From assembly GCF_001591445.1 (NCBI RefSeq), contig NZ_BCUX01000008.1, positions 124,001 to 188,000 of the forward strand: DNA of 64,000 nucleotides. Reading direction: 5' to 3'. This DNA comes from Neobacillus drentensis NBRC 102427 (GTDB taxonomy: Bacteria; Bacillota; Bacilli; Bacillales; Cytobacillaceae). How positions within the stretch are numbered: the stretch's first letter is position 1; each line of letters starts with the position of its first letter. The notes under the pieces were generated by a model. That model saw only the letters and a program-made list of their open reading frames with translations, searched no databases and was not told where the DNA came from. The translations under genes and the position numbers were made by a program. Positions 42,999 to 52,217 of the stretch are shown here, in pieces.

Positions 42999-45593
42999 TT
43001 AGTAAACAGATACTTGAACTTCTCCATTATTGATATTTATTTCAACTTTCGACTGATCATGTACCCTGCCGGCAATAATTTCACGGGCAATCTTTGTCTC
43101 AATATTTCTTTGGATAAATCTTTTTAAAGGCCTTGCCCCATAAATTGGATCAAATCCATTAACGGCAATAAATTCTTTTGCATCCTCGCTAATATCAATA
43201 TCAATTTGTTGATGTTTTAACCGATTTTGAAGCTCTCTCATCATTTTGACGACGATATTCTTTATTTCATCTAATGAAAGGGGCTTAAAGAGGATGGTCT
43301 CATCGATTCGATTTAAAAATTCAGGACGGAAATGCCCCCTTAATTGACTCATTACTTTCTCCCTTACTGAATCAGAGATTTCAACCTCAGTTTCATTTCG
43401 TTCAAGTAAAAAATGCGAGCCAATATTAGAGGTCATAATGATAACCGTATTTTTAAAGTCAACTACACGCCCTTTTGAGTCGGTAATTCTTCCGTCATCA
43501 AGCACTTGTAAGAGAATATTAAATACCTCCGGATGAGCCTTTTCAATTTCATCCATTAAAACAACAGAATAAGGTCTTCTCCTAACCGCTTCTGTCAACT
43601 GTCCGCCTTCCTCATAGCCAACATAACCTGGAGGAGCACCAATCAAGCGGGACACAGCATGCTTCTCCATATATTCAGACATATCAATCCGAATAATTTG
43701 TTCTTCACTATCAAATAAAGATTCGGCCAACGCTTTTGCAAGTTCAGTTTTCCCAACACCTGTTGGACCTAAAAATAAAAATGATCCAATGGGTCGATTA
43801 GGATCTTTAATTCCAGCTCGCGCTCTGAGCACGGCATCGGCTACTAAATTTACCGCCTCATTCTGGCCGATGACTCTTTCATGTAGAATTGATTCTAATT
43901 TTAAGAGCTTTTCTCTCTCGCCTTCAACTAGTTTAGCAAGTGGTATACCTGTCCACCTTGATACAATATTAGAGATTTCTTCCCCGGTAACTTCTTCTCG
44001 AAGTAAACGTTCGTCCTTAGCAGTTGCTGTTTCGAGTTCCTTCAACTCTTTTTCTGCTAACGGAATCTGACCATGACGAAGCTCTGCAGCTCGGTTTAAA
44101 TCATATTTATCTTCAGCTAGTTGAAGCTCCCTGCGAAGTTTTTCTAATTGTTCTCGTTTCTCCTGCAATTTTTGTATACTTTGTTTCTCTTGGAGCCATT
44201 TTGCCTTCATTTCATGGGCTGATTCTTTTAAGTCCGCTAGTTCTTTAAGGAGAGAATCCAGCCTTAACTTGCTCCCTTCATCGACTTCTTTACTTAATGC
44301 TGCTTCTTCAATTTCTAATTGCATGACCCTGCGAGTTACTTCATCTAATTCGGTAGGCATAGAATCTATTTCGGTCCGTATAAGTGCACAAGCTTCATCA
44401 ACTAGATCAATGGCCTTATCCGGTAAAAAACGATCAGTGATATAACGGTCAGAAAGTGTTGCTGCCGCTACCAAGGCATGGTCATGAATTTTAACGCCAT
44501 GATGCACCTCATATCGTTCTTTCAAGCCTCTTAAAATGGAAATCGTATCTTCAACGTTTGGTTCTTGGACCAGAACCTGCTGAAATCTACGTTCAAGTGC
44601 AGGATCCTTTTCGATATATTTCCGGTGCTCATCAAGTGTGGTTGCTCCAATACAATGAAGTTCACCGCGAGCAAGCATCGGCTTTAACATATTGCCTGCA
44701 TCCATTGCACCTTCAGTCTTACCTGCCCCGACAATCGTATGAATTTCATCTATAAATAACAATATTTGTCCTTCACTTTTCTTAATTTCATTTAAGACTG
44801 CTTTTAATCTTTCTTCAAACTCACCTCTAAATTTTGCTCCGGCAATTAACGCGCTCATGTCCAATGAGAATATCGTTTTATCCTTAAGTCCTTCTGGTAC
44901 ATCTTTCCTAACAATCCTTTGTGCCAACCCCTCCACAATGGCCGTTTTCCCTACTCCAGGTTCACCAATTAATACAGGATTATTCTTTGTTTTTCTCGAT
45001 AATATCCGAATTACATTACGGATTTCGGAATCACGGCCAATCACTGGATCCATTTTTCCTTCTTTAACCTCCGCAACAAGATCCCGTCCATATTTTTTTA
45101 GAGCTTCATATCCCGCTTCTGGATTTTGTGATGTCACTCTTTGGTTCCCCCTTATTTCTTTTATCGCGTGCAAAACTTTGTCAGGTTGAATTCCAAAAGT
45201 TTGTAAAAGTCTCCGCATTTCTGAATCATTCGAGTTGACTGCTGCTAACAGAAGATGTTCAACTGATAAATACTCATCTGAATACTTTTTAGCAAACTCC
45301 TCGGCACTTACAAAAAGTTTTTGCAGCTTAGCTGTGATATATAGTCTCCCTTGTTCAACACCGTTTCCGGTAACAGTTGGTTTTTTAGCAAGGGCAGCAG
45401 TAAGGTGGTTTCTTATCTTTTCAGGTGGAATTCCTGCCTTTTCTAATATGGATAAAATAAGGCTATCCTCTTGTTCCATTAAACATAAAAACAAATGGGG
45501 TTCATCAATCTCTTGATGATTTTTTTTAACAGCTAATGACTGTGCATCCATCAGTCCTTTTTGTAAACGTTCTGTCATTTGATTCATGTCCAT
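42999..45593 (-). CDS. clpB: ATP-dependent chaperone ClpB
   Basis: An 864-residue AAA+ disaggregase. N-terminal domain (residues 1-145), first AAA module with Walker [11 protein letters not shown] (about 204-213), a coiled-coil middle domain (about residues 400-520, Glu/Lys/Leu-rich), then the second module with [10 protein letters not shown] (about 605) and a C-terminal D2-small domain. It lacks the ClpP-binding loop of ClpC, so it should pull apart aggregates with DnaK instead of feeding a protease. B. subtilis 168 has no clpB. The start is ATG 45593; the frame extends to 45617 but there lies over the CtsR operator and ribosome-binding site. Confidence 0.96.
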   Translation of the reverse strand: MDMNQMTERLQKGLMDAQSLAVKKNHQEIDEPHLFLCLMEQEDSLILSILEKAGIPPEKIRNHLTAALAKKPTVTGNGVEQGRLYITAKLQKLFVSAEEFAKKYSDEYLSVEHLLLAAVNSNDSEMRRLLQTFGIQPDKVLHAIKEIRGNQRVTSQNPEAGYEALKKYGRDLVAEVKEGKMDPVIGRDSEIRNVIRILSRKTKNNPVLIGEPGVGKTAIVEGLAQRIVRKDVPEGLKDKTIFSLDMSALIAGAKFRGEFEERLKAVLNEIKKSEGQILLFIDEIHTIVGAGKTEGAMDAGNMLKPMLARGELHCIGATTLDEHRKYIEKDPALERRFQQVLVQEPNVEDTISILRGLKERYEVHHGVKIHDHALVAAATLSDRYITDRFLPDKAIDLVDEACALIRTEIDSMPTELDEVTRRVMQLEIEEAALSKEVDEGSKLRLDSLLKELADLKESAHEMKAKWLQEKQSIQKLQEKREQLEKLRRELQLAEDKYDLNRAAELRHGQIPLAEKELKELETATAKDERLLREEVTGEEISNIVSRWTGIPLAKLVEGEREKLLKLESILHERVIGQNEAVNLVADAVLRARAGIKDPNRPIGSFLFLGPTGVGKTELAKALAESLFDSEEQIIRIDMSEYMEKHAVSRLIGAPPGYVGYEEGGQLTEAVRRRPYSVVLMDEIEKAHPEVFNILLQVLDDGRITDSKGRVVDFKNTVIIMTSNIGSHFLLERNETEVEISDSVREKVMSQLRGHFRPEFLNRIDETILFKPLSLDEIKNIVVKMMRELQNRLKHQQIDIDISEDAKEFIAVNGFDPIYGARPLKRFIQRNIETKIAREIIAGRVHDQSKVEININNGEVQVSVY

Positions 45594-45608
45594 TTCAACA
45601 GCACCCTC

Positions 45609-45662
45609 TTTGACCATTTTTGACCTTTATTTTATTATAAAACTTCGATTGTAAAAAGTAAA
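45609..45662 (-). promoter_or_regulatory. CtsR operator and sigma-A promoter of clpB
   Basis: The minus strand has GGTCAAA-AAT-GGTCAAA (45609-45625), an exact fit to the CtsR heptad direct repeat (A/GGTCAAA-NAN-A/GGTCAAA). Just upstream come TATAAT (45634-45639) and, 17 bases on, TTTACT (45657-45662). CtsR would block the transcription start and ClpB would be heat-induced. Confidence 0.9.
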
Positions 45663-45757
45663 TTTTTGCAAAGAAGAAATGCAGAAGTACTTTAATTGCA
45701 AGGCTGGGGTAGACAAAAGAAAAAGCCACCCAATGGATGACCTTATCCTTATTAAAT

Positions 45758-45937
45758 TTATGGCTTCCGCTGATATGTCCAAACTCGTTCATCATTTGAT
45801 GTTTCAGGAAATGCATCCCCTGCTTTAAGCCTAATTTTTTTGGGATTATTAACATTGCTTCCTGTATCTCCGACCTCAATATAAATACCACTATTTGGGG
45901 CTTTACTCCCGGACTTAAACTGACGATTTTGTCCCAT
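45758..45937 (-). CDS. yjzC: YjzC-family small protein
   Basis: A 59-residue protein: MGQNRQFKSGSKAPNSGIY, EVGDTGSNVNNPKKIRLKAG, then FPETSNDERVWTYQRKP. This is the YjzC family, conserved in bacilli, unknown function. AAAGGAGGG stands 5 bases before ATG 45937. A longer open frame (45595-45891) overlaps it in another register but is only a shadow. In B. subtilis yjzC follows argF; the arginine genes are absent here. Confidence 0.87.
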   Translation of the reverse strand: MGQNRQFKSGSKAPNSGIYIEVGDTGSNVNNPKKIRLKAGDAFPETSNDERVWTYQRKP

Positions 45938-46218
45938 TCTTTTCCCTCCTTTGCTTCACATACCTTATTATTACCTTTTCACGGATAGTCATTATAGGAA
46001 TTTCTTTCAAAATAACCTATAAGTCGACAGTATTTCCTAAGAAATACAATGTAATGTGTGTGAACTTTTGACGATTGTATGAACTTATTGCTCATTTGTT
46101 GCTAATTATTCTTCGTTAACAATATAATTATAGTATTATCTAGTAAATCAAAACCTTGACTGTCATTTTTTTAAATTAAATTAGTTTTGAATCCGTACCT
46201 TTAAAGGTGGTTATTAGT

Positions 46219-46911
46219 ATGCAGTCAGTAAAAGAAATGCCAGTAACACTGTCCCATCTTTTTGATACAGTTCATCATATAAGGAAAGTTGAAAAAGGTA
46301 CTTTTCTATTTCAAGAAGGATCTATGGCTGATGAATTGTATATTATTCAAAGTGGAATTCTTCAAATCAGTAAGATCATTCCTGATGGAAGAGAACTGAC
46401 TTTAAGAATGTGCTCGAGTGGTGATTTTGTCGGTGAATTAAACTTATTCTCCCCTTCTTCACGCTATTTATTAAGTGCCCGAGTAGTCGAGAGTGGCGAA
46501 GTAGCCGTTATTATGAAAGACACGCTTGAAGAAAAACTTTCACAAAATCTTGCGCTTTCTTTTGAATTCATAAAGTGGATGAGTCAACAATATCGAAAAA
46601 CCCAAACCAAATTTCGTGATTTGGTTCTTCATGGTAAAAAAGGGGCACTTTATTCCACACTCATTCGAATTACCAATAGTTATGGAATTAAAACTAATAA
46701 AGGAATACTAATTGAATTACCATTAACCAATCAGGAACTAGCCAATTTTTGTGGTACATCCAGAGAAGTAGTAAATCGTTTGTTAAGCGATTTACGAAAA
46801 AGTGGTATCCTATCTATTGATAAAGGGACCATTACAATTCACGATTTAGCGTATTTAAAACGCGAAATTGATTGTGAAGATTGTCCAACGGAAATCTGTA
46901 AAGTTGACTAG
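46219..46911 (+). CDS. fnr: Oxygen-sensing transcription regulator Fnr, copy 1
   Basis: A 230-residue Crp/Fnr protein: cyclic-nucleotide-like domain (residues 20-110), dimer helix, and helix-turn-helix ANFCGTSREVVNRLLSDL (about 180-197). The 4Fe-4S cluster is C-terminal, as in Bacillus Fnr: Cys219, Cys222 and Cys227 (CEDCPTEIC), with Asp134 as the likely fourth ligand. Without oxygen it activates promoters at TGTGA-N6-TCACA. The start is ATG 46219; AAAGGTGG is 8 bases before it. The promoter TTGCTA-18 bases-TATAAT is near 46099-46128. It converges on ywiC. Confidence 0.93.
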   Translation: MQSVKEMPVTLSHLFDTVHHIRKVEKGTFLFQEGSMADELYIIQSGILQISKIIPDGRELTLRMCSSGDFVGELNLFSPSSRYLLSARVVESGEVAVIMKDTLEEKLSQNLALSFEFIKWMSQQYRKTQTKFRDLVLHGKKGALYSTLIRITNSYGIKTNKGILIELPLTNQELANFCGTSREVVNRLLSDLRKSGILSIDKGTITIHDLAYLKREIDCEDCPTEICKVD

Positions 46912-46942
46912 GATGGCTGCTTGCAAACAATTTAATATAATG

Positions 46943-46975
46943 CAAAAAAATCGGTCATATTGACCGATTTTTTAT
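46943..46975. terminator. Bidirectional terminator between fnr copy 1 and ywiC
   Basis: A perfect 13-bp stem (46945-46957 with 46961-46973) with a 3-base loop and flanking A- and T-runs; it overlaps the ywiC stop. Confidence 0.85.
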
Positions 46976-47703
46976 TTTAGTAAGAGTATTTGAATCGCCA
47001 TAATTATAAAGAATATAGCTGAATTAATGATTTCGTAAATGCCAATATGTTTAGGCGAAAATGGTCTTCCGTAAAAAATAATAGCTCTCAAAAGACTTGG
47101 GATTAATGCGATTGCAACCATCCAATAGCCAACCCCGAACCACACTGCTACTATCAGAAGATGGTAAATCCATGAAATCCATTTAAATTGGATATTCTTC
47201 TTTTCCCTAATCATTGACTTGACATAAAAAGTACAGCCCACAAAAAACAGGATCGAAGTTAAAAAAGTGAATACAAGAGTCTCGATGTTCATCACACCAT
47301 GCCCTAAATAACTGCTTGCGAGGCCAACTACCGAAAAAGCAAAAATAGCAGATATATCATTCATAAAAGCACGATCTTGATTTTTGGAAGTAAAGTAAGC
47401 ATTTATCATAAAAAACGGAATCATTAGTAGACCGAAATAAATAATGGTTGGTCTTTCCAGAAGTGGAATAAGTAAAAGTAATAGGGCTGGAATCATATAT
47501 ACAAGTGTCCATTTTGTATAGTACTGAAGTTTTTTCCTTTTAAATAAAAGAAGCATCGGATAGGTTGCTAAGTACAATAAGAGCCAACCCATGAAAAATG
47601 GGATATGCTTCCACATAAACCCGCCTTCAATGACACCAAGCCAAAACGGGATGATTAGCATTGCCCATGCACCATGTTGTTTCGGTAAAAATAACTTCAT
47701 CAT
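46972..47703 (-). CDS. ywiC: YwiC-like membrane protein
   Basis: A 243-residue membrane protein with about seven helices; begins MMKLFLPKQHGAWAMLIIPFWLG. The PKQHGAWAM head is the YwiC signature. In B. subtilis ywiC lies next to narK-fnr, is Fnr-controlled and of unknown function. Here it is convergent with fnr and has an Fnr-type box upstream. AAAGGAG precedes ATG 47703; an in-frame GTG at 47709 lies too close to it. Confidence 0.85.
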   Translation of the reverse strand: MMKLFLPKQHGAWAMLIIPFWLGVIEGGFMWKHIPFFMGWLLLYLATYPMLLLFKRKKLQYYTKWTLVYMIPALLLLLIPLLERPTIIYFGLLMIPFFMINAYFTSKNQDRAFMNDISAIFAFSVVGLASSYLGHGVMNIETLVFTFLTSILFFVGCTFYVKSMIREKKNIQFKWISWIYHLLIVAVWFGVGYWMVAIALIPSLLRAIIFYGRPFSPKHIGIYEIINSAIFFIIMAIQILLLK

Positions 47704-47730
47704 GTTCACTCCTTTTCCTTGCCTAACCTA

Positions 47731-47773
47731 AATATAAGCTAGCTAAGCGGAAAAATAAGTGAAATACATCACA
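47731..47773 (-). promoter_or_regulatory. Fnr-type box and -10 of ywiC
   Basis: TGTGA-TGTATT-TCACT (47758-47773, minus strand) matches TGTGA-N6-TCACA with one mismatch. The -10 TATATT (47731-47736) has its end 34.5 bases from the box centre, so the box sits at about -41.5, the class II activator position. Confidence 0.85.
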
Positions 47774-47783
47774 AATTAAAGCA

Positions 47784-47809
47784 AAAAAGAAGGGCATCGC
47801 CTTCTTTTT
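47784..47809 (-). terminator. Intrinsic terminator upstream of the ywiC promoter
   Basis: A 10-bp stem (47784-47793 with 47800-47809), 6-base loop, T-run on the minus strand. It would stop transcripts coming from mobB, although the gap to the mobB stop is about 225 bases. Confidence 0.75.
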
Positions 47810-48035
47810 GTGACAATTTTGTATAGGTTTAAATGCAAATACAACAATTCCAGATCATCTACAAGGTAACTTCGTTCATCTCTAGGTCGGTTAACTGATG
47901 AGTGATTGCTGTAGTTACATTAAAAACCCATGATTCTATTTTAACAAACAATATATCCCCTAATTAGTATTGTAAAGTATATCCATAGTATAGGCTGTGA
48001 TAAAAGTAACAGATTTGACAATTTTATTAACTTTT
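47810..48035. other. 226-base stretch between mobB and the ywiC terminator, nothing recognised
   Basis: No ribosome-binding site with an open frame and no U-tract hairpin. It would be the 3' untranslated end of the moeA-mobB mRNA. It is not repeated elsewhere in the window as far as I can see. Confidence 0.5.
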
Positions 48036-48575
48036 TTAATCAATTTTATGAACAAGTTCCTGAAGTAAGTGCTCGGTCCAGATTAATGCACCTGCATCAT
48101 CGATTTGAAAGCTGGGAACATTGATTCTTGAGGCGATTTGCCTTTGCATTTCTTCCTTCCAATACAAAATCCCCAAAACATTACTTACAGTATTTAGCAA
48201 TGAGAGGTCACTTTCATCCCTTACTAACAGTAATTTTGGATAGGGCTTTTGCTTATAGCCTTCGATTAATATAATATCTGGATGAAAGAATTTCATCAAC
48301 TCGATTTGTTCCTCTAGTGATGGAAAGAAATTATCAGCTTGTAAAATTAAACTTCCTTCTCCTTCAACAATCGAGGCGAGCGCCCCCGCATTTAGATGTT
48401 TTTCTGTATCTTTCTGCGGAAGTGCTGCAAGCTTGCCACCATGTCCGTGATGCTTAATCGTAACTGTCTTTAGCCCTTTTTTTACTAGGTCATTAATCAG
48501 TTTGGATGTGATTGTGGTTTTTCCACTATTTTGATAACCAACCACTTGAAAGATGACAGGCTTTACCACGGCCAC
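48036..48575 (-). CDS. mobB: Molybdopterin-guanine dinucleotide biosynthesis adaptor MobB
   Basis: A 179-residue P-loop protein with Walker A GYQNSGKTT (about residues 13-21) and later HHGHGGK and PDIILIEGYKQKPYPK, as in MobB. It helps MobA attach GMP to molybdopterin for enzymes such as nitrate reductase. It overlaps moeA by 13 bases and is the last gene in the pair. mobA is not in the window. Confidence 0.93.
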   Translation of the reverse strand: MAVVKPVIFQVVGYQNSGKTTITSKLINDLVKKGLKTVTIKHHGHGGKLAALPQKDTEKHLNAGALASIVEGEGSLILQADNFFPSLEEQIELMKFFHPDIILIEGYKQKPYPKLLLVRDESDLSLLNTVSNVLGILYWKEEMQRQIASRINVPSFQIDDAGALIWTEHLLQELVHKID

Positions 48576-49828
48576 TCACTGCCGACCTGGTCTTCAAGCA
48601 AGAGGATCTCCACTTCACATCCGGCTGTAAAACCTCTAGTTCCACCTGGAAGTATCATTAGCGAATTAGCTCCAGAGAGGCTCATAATTATGTTAGACTT
48701 GTCGAGTCCACTTGGTGTCGCCTTTAGTCTTCCTGCATCAATAAACGTTGAACTTCGGACAAACCTTGTAAACGGATTTGCTTTAGGAAAATCAACTTCC
48801 AGAAGAGCTTGTTCTTTACGAAGGTGCGGTTTTTCTGAGAAAAGCATCCTACGGATAATTGGACGCGCAAACAATTCAAAGCCAACATAACAAGCAGATG
48901 GATTACCCGATAATCCAAAGAGAAGTTTCCCATTATACTGTGCAACCGTCGTAACACTTCCAGGGCGCATCGCAACTTTATTAAAGAATACCTCTGCTCC
49001 AAGCTTTTCATAAATAGCCGGAAGATAATCAAAATCTCCCACGGATACCCCGCCAGTGGTAATTAACAGGTCTACTTCGTTGAGTGCATTTTGGACGGCT
49101 TCAAAGCAAGTGTCGAAATCATCTGGAAGCTTCCCGAAATAGTGCACAATTCCTCCCGTTCTTTCGATTTGAGCAGCAATCATATGTGAATTACTGTTTC
49201 GAATTTTTCCGGGTACAAGGGCTTCATTTACTTCTAAAAGCTCAGTCCCTGTTGCAAATAAACCAACATGCGGTTTTTTTGCAACAGGGACTCGTTCATA
49301 TCCAAACGTAGCAAGCATGGCTTGAATTCCAGGGTTTATCAATGTACCTTTTTTCACCAAAATTTCACCTTGTTTGGCATCTTCACCACTATACGAAACG
49401 TTATCACCCTTTTTAAAGCTGCGTTTAATCGACATATATGGAATACCATTCTTTTCGTAAGCCTTAGCCACCTCAAACATAACAACAGCATCTGTACCCT
49501 CCGGCATCATTGCACCCGTCATAATTCTAACCGCTTGATGCTCTCCAATTAATTTGGTGGATACCATTCCTGCTCCAATGTGATCAACCACTTCAAATTC
49601 AACTGCATTAGTTAGCGCAGCCTCACGAGTATCAATTGACCTAACAGCAAAGCCATCATACGGTGCACGATCAAAATGCGGGACATCGCTAGTTGCGATC
49701 AAATCCTCGGATAAAAAACGGCCGTAGCTTTCATTTATTGGGACTTGTTCAGTTACACCAAGTAATTGATATTCCATTATTCTTTTAACCGCTTCACCAA
49801 TGGGTATTGGTTTTCTTCTTTCGAACAA
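48563..49828 (-). CDS. moeA: Molybdopterin molybdenumtransferase MoeA
   Basis: A 421-residue protein with the MoeA order: FDRAPYDGFAVRS (substrate loop, about residues 50-62), GAMMPEGTDAVVMFE, VGLFATGTEL, TTGGVSVGDFDYLP (the MPT-binding glycine motif) and GLSGNPSACYVGF. It inserts molybdate into adenylated molybdopterin. The start is TTG 49828 (MFERRKPIPIGEA): AGGAGTG lies 8 bases before it, whereas the ATG at 49864 has none and adds residues unlike MoeA. Divergent from ric. Confidence 0.94.
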   Translation of the reverse strand: MFERRKPIPIGEAVKRIMEYQLLGVTEQVPINESYGRFLSEDLIATSDVPHFDRAPYDGFAVRSIDTREAALTNAVEFEVVDHIGAGMVSTKLIGEHQAVRIMTGAMMPEGTDAVVMFEVAKAYEKNGIPYMSIKRSFKKGDNVSYSGEDAKQGEILVKKGTLINPGIQAMLATFGYERVPVAKKPHVGLFATGTELLEVNEALVPGKIRNSNSHMIAAQIERTGGIVHYFGKLPDDFDTCFEAVQNALNEVDLLITTGGVSVGDFDYLPAIYEKLGAEVFFNKVAMRPGSVTTVAQYNGKLLFGLSGNPSACYVGFELFARPIIRRMLFSEKPHLRKEQALLEVDFPKANPFTRFVRSSTFIDAGRLKATPSGLDKSNIIMSLSGANSLMILPGGTRGFTAGCEVEILLLEDQVGSEWPW

Positions 49829-49921
49829 TATAATCACTCCTGCCTTCAACAAATATCTATCCATTGTGTTATGTACTAATTGTCATCGACTATCAACATT
49901 ATAAGCTTATTAAAAACCAAC

Positions 49922-49938
49922 TGACATATCAAATGTCA
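49922..49938. promoter_or_regulatory. Palindrome TGACAT-N5-ATGTCA in the moeA/ric divergent region
   Basis: A perfect 6+5+6 inverted repeat, 94 to 110 bases before the moeA start and 45 bases from the Fnr box of ric. It could be an operator for moeA-mobB; the regulator is not known to me. Confidence 0.35.
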
Positions 49939-49982
49939 CAAAATAAAAGAATTCTGCAATAAAAAGAAAATCATATCGAATG

Positions 49983-50025
49983 TGTGATGCAGGTCACCTA
50001 AGTTTTTTCCATTATACTTTATTCT
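49983..50025 (+). promoter_or_regulatory. Fnr-type box and -10 of ric
   Basis: TGTGA-TGCAGG-TCACC (49983-49998) matches the Fnr consensus with one mismatch. TATTCT at 50020-50025 is 34.5 bases from the box centre, as at the two other boxes in this window; a stronger hexamer TATACT at 50013 is at another distance. Confidence 0.75.
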
Positions 50026-50064
50026 TAGGTTAGATTTAATCTTGCACTTAGGGAGGAAATAAAT

Positions 50065-50763
50065 ATGACTTTCACAATTACAGCAAATTCATTAGTTAAA
50101 GATATCGTTAACGAATTACCTAAAACAAGTGATGTTTTCAAAAAGAACCGGATCGATTTTTGCTGCGGTGGTAATATCCCACTAACAGAAGCGGTTGCTC
50201 AAAATAATCTTAACTTGGATACTTTATTAGATGAATTAAAAGTTGTCTTTGAAAAATATGAAAACACTGAGAAAGATGTTGAGGTTTGGACGAACTCTGA
50301 TTCTACAACCATTATTGATCATGTTATTTCAAATTACCATCGTGTGTCTGAAGAGGAACTTACCACGTTAAGTCCCTATGTAACAAAAGTTTCACGTGTC
50401 CATGGCGATAACCATCCTGAGTTACTAAAGGTTTATGAGCTTTTCTATGAATTCAAAAAAGAATTGATGGAGCATATGGCGAAAGAGGAAGCAGTAGTAT
50501 TCCCGCTGATTAAACAGCTTGCTGATGGAACGGTAGAAAATCGTGAAGAAGCGATTGCGATGATTGTTGATTTAGAAAAGGAGCATGACCACGCAGGTGA
50601 AATATTAAGAGAGATTCGTGCCGTAACTTCTGACTATACACTTCCTCTTGATGCTTGTGGTACGTACCGCTTAGTATATGCTCGCTTAGAGGCACTAGAG
50701 GGATTAACCTTTATGCATGTACATCTTGAAAATAACATCCTATTTCCTAGATATCTTTTATAA
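50065..50763 (+). CDS. ric: Iron-sulfur cluster repair di-iron protein Ric (ScdA/YtfE)
   Basis: A 232-residue protein: N-terminal ScdA_N domain with FCCGG (Cys33, Cys34) and a C-terminal hemerythrin-like helical domain with conserved His and Glu (IIDHVISNYHRVSEEE, VSRVHGDNHPELL, HMAKEEAVVFP, EKEHDHAGEILREI, FMHVHLENNILFP). It repairs Fe-S clusters damaged by nitric oxide and peroxide. It suits nitrate or nitrite respiration. GGGAGG is 9 bases before the ATG. Controlled by the upstream Fnr box; also the natural protector of the two Fnr clusters. Confidence 0.94.
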   Translation: MTFTITANSLVKDIVNELPKTSDVFKKNRIDFCCGGNIPLTEAVAQNNLNLDTLLDELKVVFEKYENTEKDVEVWTNSDSTTIIDHVISNYHRVSEEELTTLSPYVTKVSRVHGDNHPELLKVYELFYEFKKELMEHMAKEEAVVFPLIKQLADGTVENREEAIAMIVDLEKEHDHAGEILREIRAVTSDYTLPLDACGTYRLVYARLEALEGLTFMHVHLENNILFPRYLL

Positions 50764-50767
50764 AATC

Positions 50768-50803
50768 AACAGCCCGCTTTTCTTAAAGCGGGCTGTTTCT
50801 TTC
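50768..50803 (+). terminator. Terminator after ric
   Basis: A perfect 13-bp stem (50768-50780 with 50785-50797), 4-base loop, then TTTCTTTCT. 4 bases after the ric stop. Confidence 0.85.
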
Positions 50804-50806
50804 TAC

Positions 50807-50837
50807 AAAAAAAACCTCTCTTCATGGAAGAAAGGTT
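50807..50837 (-). terminator. Terminator after moaA
   Basis: An 11-bp stem with one mismatch (50813-50823 with 50827-50837), 3-base loop, and eight T bases on the minus strand; it overlaps the moaA stop. Confidence 0.85.
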
Positions 50838-51852
50838 AACCACCAATATACGACATTTCGATTTTTTTACGGTTTTTGTGTGTTTCAGCTGTTCTTTCGT
50901 CTGAATATCTGTCATCTCGGCCATTCCATATTGCGCTCACACGTTCACGGATTTCTTCATCGGAAGCACCGTTTCTCATGAAGTTGCGGATATCATGTCC
51001 ATTCCCATTAAATAAACAAGTAAAAATTTGACCATTCGCCGAAAGCCGCGACCGTGTGCAGCTTGAGCAAAACGATTCAGAAACAGATGTAATAAATCCT
51101 ACATTCACATCTTTATCTTTATAACGGTATAGTTTTGCTACTTCACCGTAATAGGCAGGGTCCACTGGTTCAAGTTCAAATTGTTCCTTTAATAAATAAT
51201 ATATCTGTTTTTTAGTAATAACATCATCCATTTTCCAGCCATTGGTTGAACCTACATCCATGAATTCAATATAGCGAAGCTCTAGGCTGTTCGCTTTGCA
51301 ATACTCTGCCATTGGAATTATTTCAGAGTCATTGAGGCCTTTTTTGACAACCATATTAATTTTAACCCCAAGACCTGCCTGTTTCGCAGCTTCAATGCCT
51401 TCTAAAACAGGTCCAGTTCCAACCCCACGTCCATTGATTTTCCCAAACAACTCATCATTTAATGTATCAAGACTGACATTTACCCTTTTGAGGCCAGCTT
51501 CCTTTAAATCTTTTGCAAATTTCGGCAGAAGCACACCATTCGTCGTTAAACCGATATCAAGTAAGCCTTCAATCGCTGACAGCTTTTTAACAAGAATAGG
51601 CATATCTCTACGAAGAAGCGGCTCTCCTCCGGTTAAGCGAATTTTTTCCACACCTAAACTAACAAATATTTTTGCGAGGCGCTCTATCTCTTCATAAGTC
51701 AGCAAAGCACCTTTGGGAAGAAACTCAAAATCAGGACCAAATTGATCTGCCGGCATACAGTATTGGCAACGGAAATTACACCGATCAATCACAGAAATTC
51801 TTAAGTCATGTAATGGTCTATTTAATTTATCTTTAATAATGGTTTTTTCCAT
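50836..51852 (-). CDS. moaA: GTP 3',8-cyclase MoaA
   Basis: A 338-residue radical SAM enzyme with CNFRCQYC (Cys25, Cys29, Cys32) for the SAM cluster, TGGEPLLR, and the C-terminal second-cluster cysteines CSSCTR...C (about residues 263-283). It ends in GG, also typical. It performs the first step of molybdopterin synthesis. The start is ATG 51852 (GGAG 9 bases upstream). Its usual partner moaC is not in the window. Confidence 0.95.
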   Translation of the reverse strand: MEKTIIKDKLNRPLHDLRISVIDRCNFRCQYCMPADQFGPDFEFLPKGALLTYEEIERLAKIFVSLGVEKIRLTGGEPLLRRDMPILVKKLSAIEGLLDIGLTTNGVLLPKFAKDLKEAGLKRVNVSLDTLNDELFGKINGRGVGTGPVLEGIEAAKQAGLGVKINMVVKKGLNDSEIIPMAEYCKANSLELRYIEFMDVGSTNGWKMDDVITKKQIYYLLKEQFELEPVDPAYYGEVAKLYRYKDKDVNVGFITSVSESFCSSCTRSRLSANGQIFTCLFNGNGHDIRNFMRNGASDEEIRERVSAIWNGRDDRYSDERTAETHKNRKKIEMSYIGG

Positions 51853-51893
51853 TAATATCAACTCCATTATTTTAAGGAACCTAATTATATTAA

Positions 51894-52142
51894 GTGTACC
51901 AGTCTTTAGTTAAAAAGACTGTTACTTTATTCACTATTACAATACTTTTTAATACCATTCTTATCTTAGCAGATGTTTCCCATTCAATAAATAACTGTTT
52001 TGGAAATATCCTTCCTGTTATTTATTTTTTGATTATTTTAACTAGCCTGCTGATTTATGCTCCAGGTTTATTATTTCATATGAGTTTTCACTATATTGTC
52101 ATTGTTTACTTCTTTTTATGGCTTCCCTATAAGATAGAATAA
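51894..52142 (+). CDS. Doubtful 82-residue hydrophobic ORF
   Basis: It begins at GTG and has two or three hydrophobic stretches (about residues 10-28, 36-60 and 64-77). I see no ribosome-binding site, the start codon is poor and there is no family match I recognise. It is in the leader of fnr copy 2, 75 bases from it. It may be a real small membrane protein, or only AT-rich DNA reading open. Confidence 0.25.
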   Translation: MYQSLVKKTVTLFTITILFNTILILADVSHSINNCFGNILPVIYFLIILTSLLIYAPGLLFHMSFHYIVIVYFFLWLPYKIE

Positions 52143-52217
52143 TACTAACAAACTAAAATGAACACGATGATAATATGATAGTTGAGAATATGAATTATAG
52201 AGGTGAATCCGATTACA

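Noticed and set aside
45595-45891. 98-residue open frame on the minus strand over clpB upstream DNA
   Set aside because: It overlaps yjzC (45758-45937) in another frame; yjzC has the strong ribosome-binding site and a family match. The frame also runs over the CtsR operator and promoter.
46070-46090. Fnr-like sequence before fnr copy 1 (TGTGA-ACTTTT-GACGA)
   Set aside because: Only one half fits the consensus, so I do not claim autoregulation.
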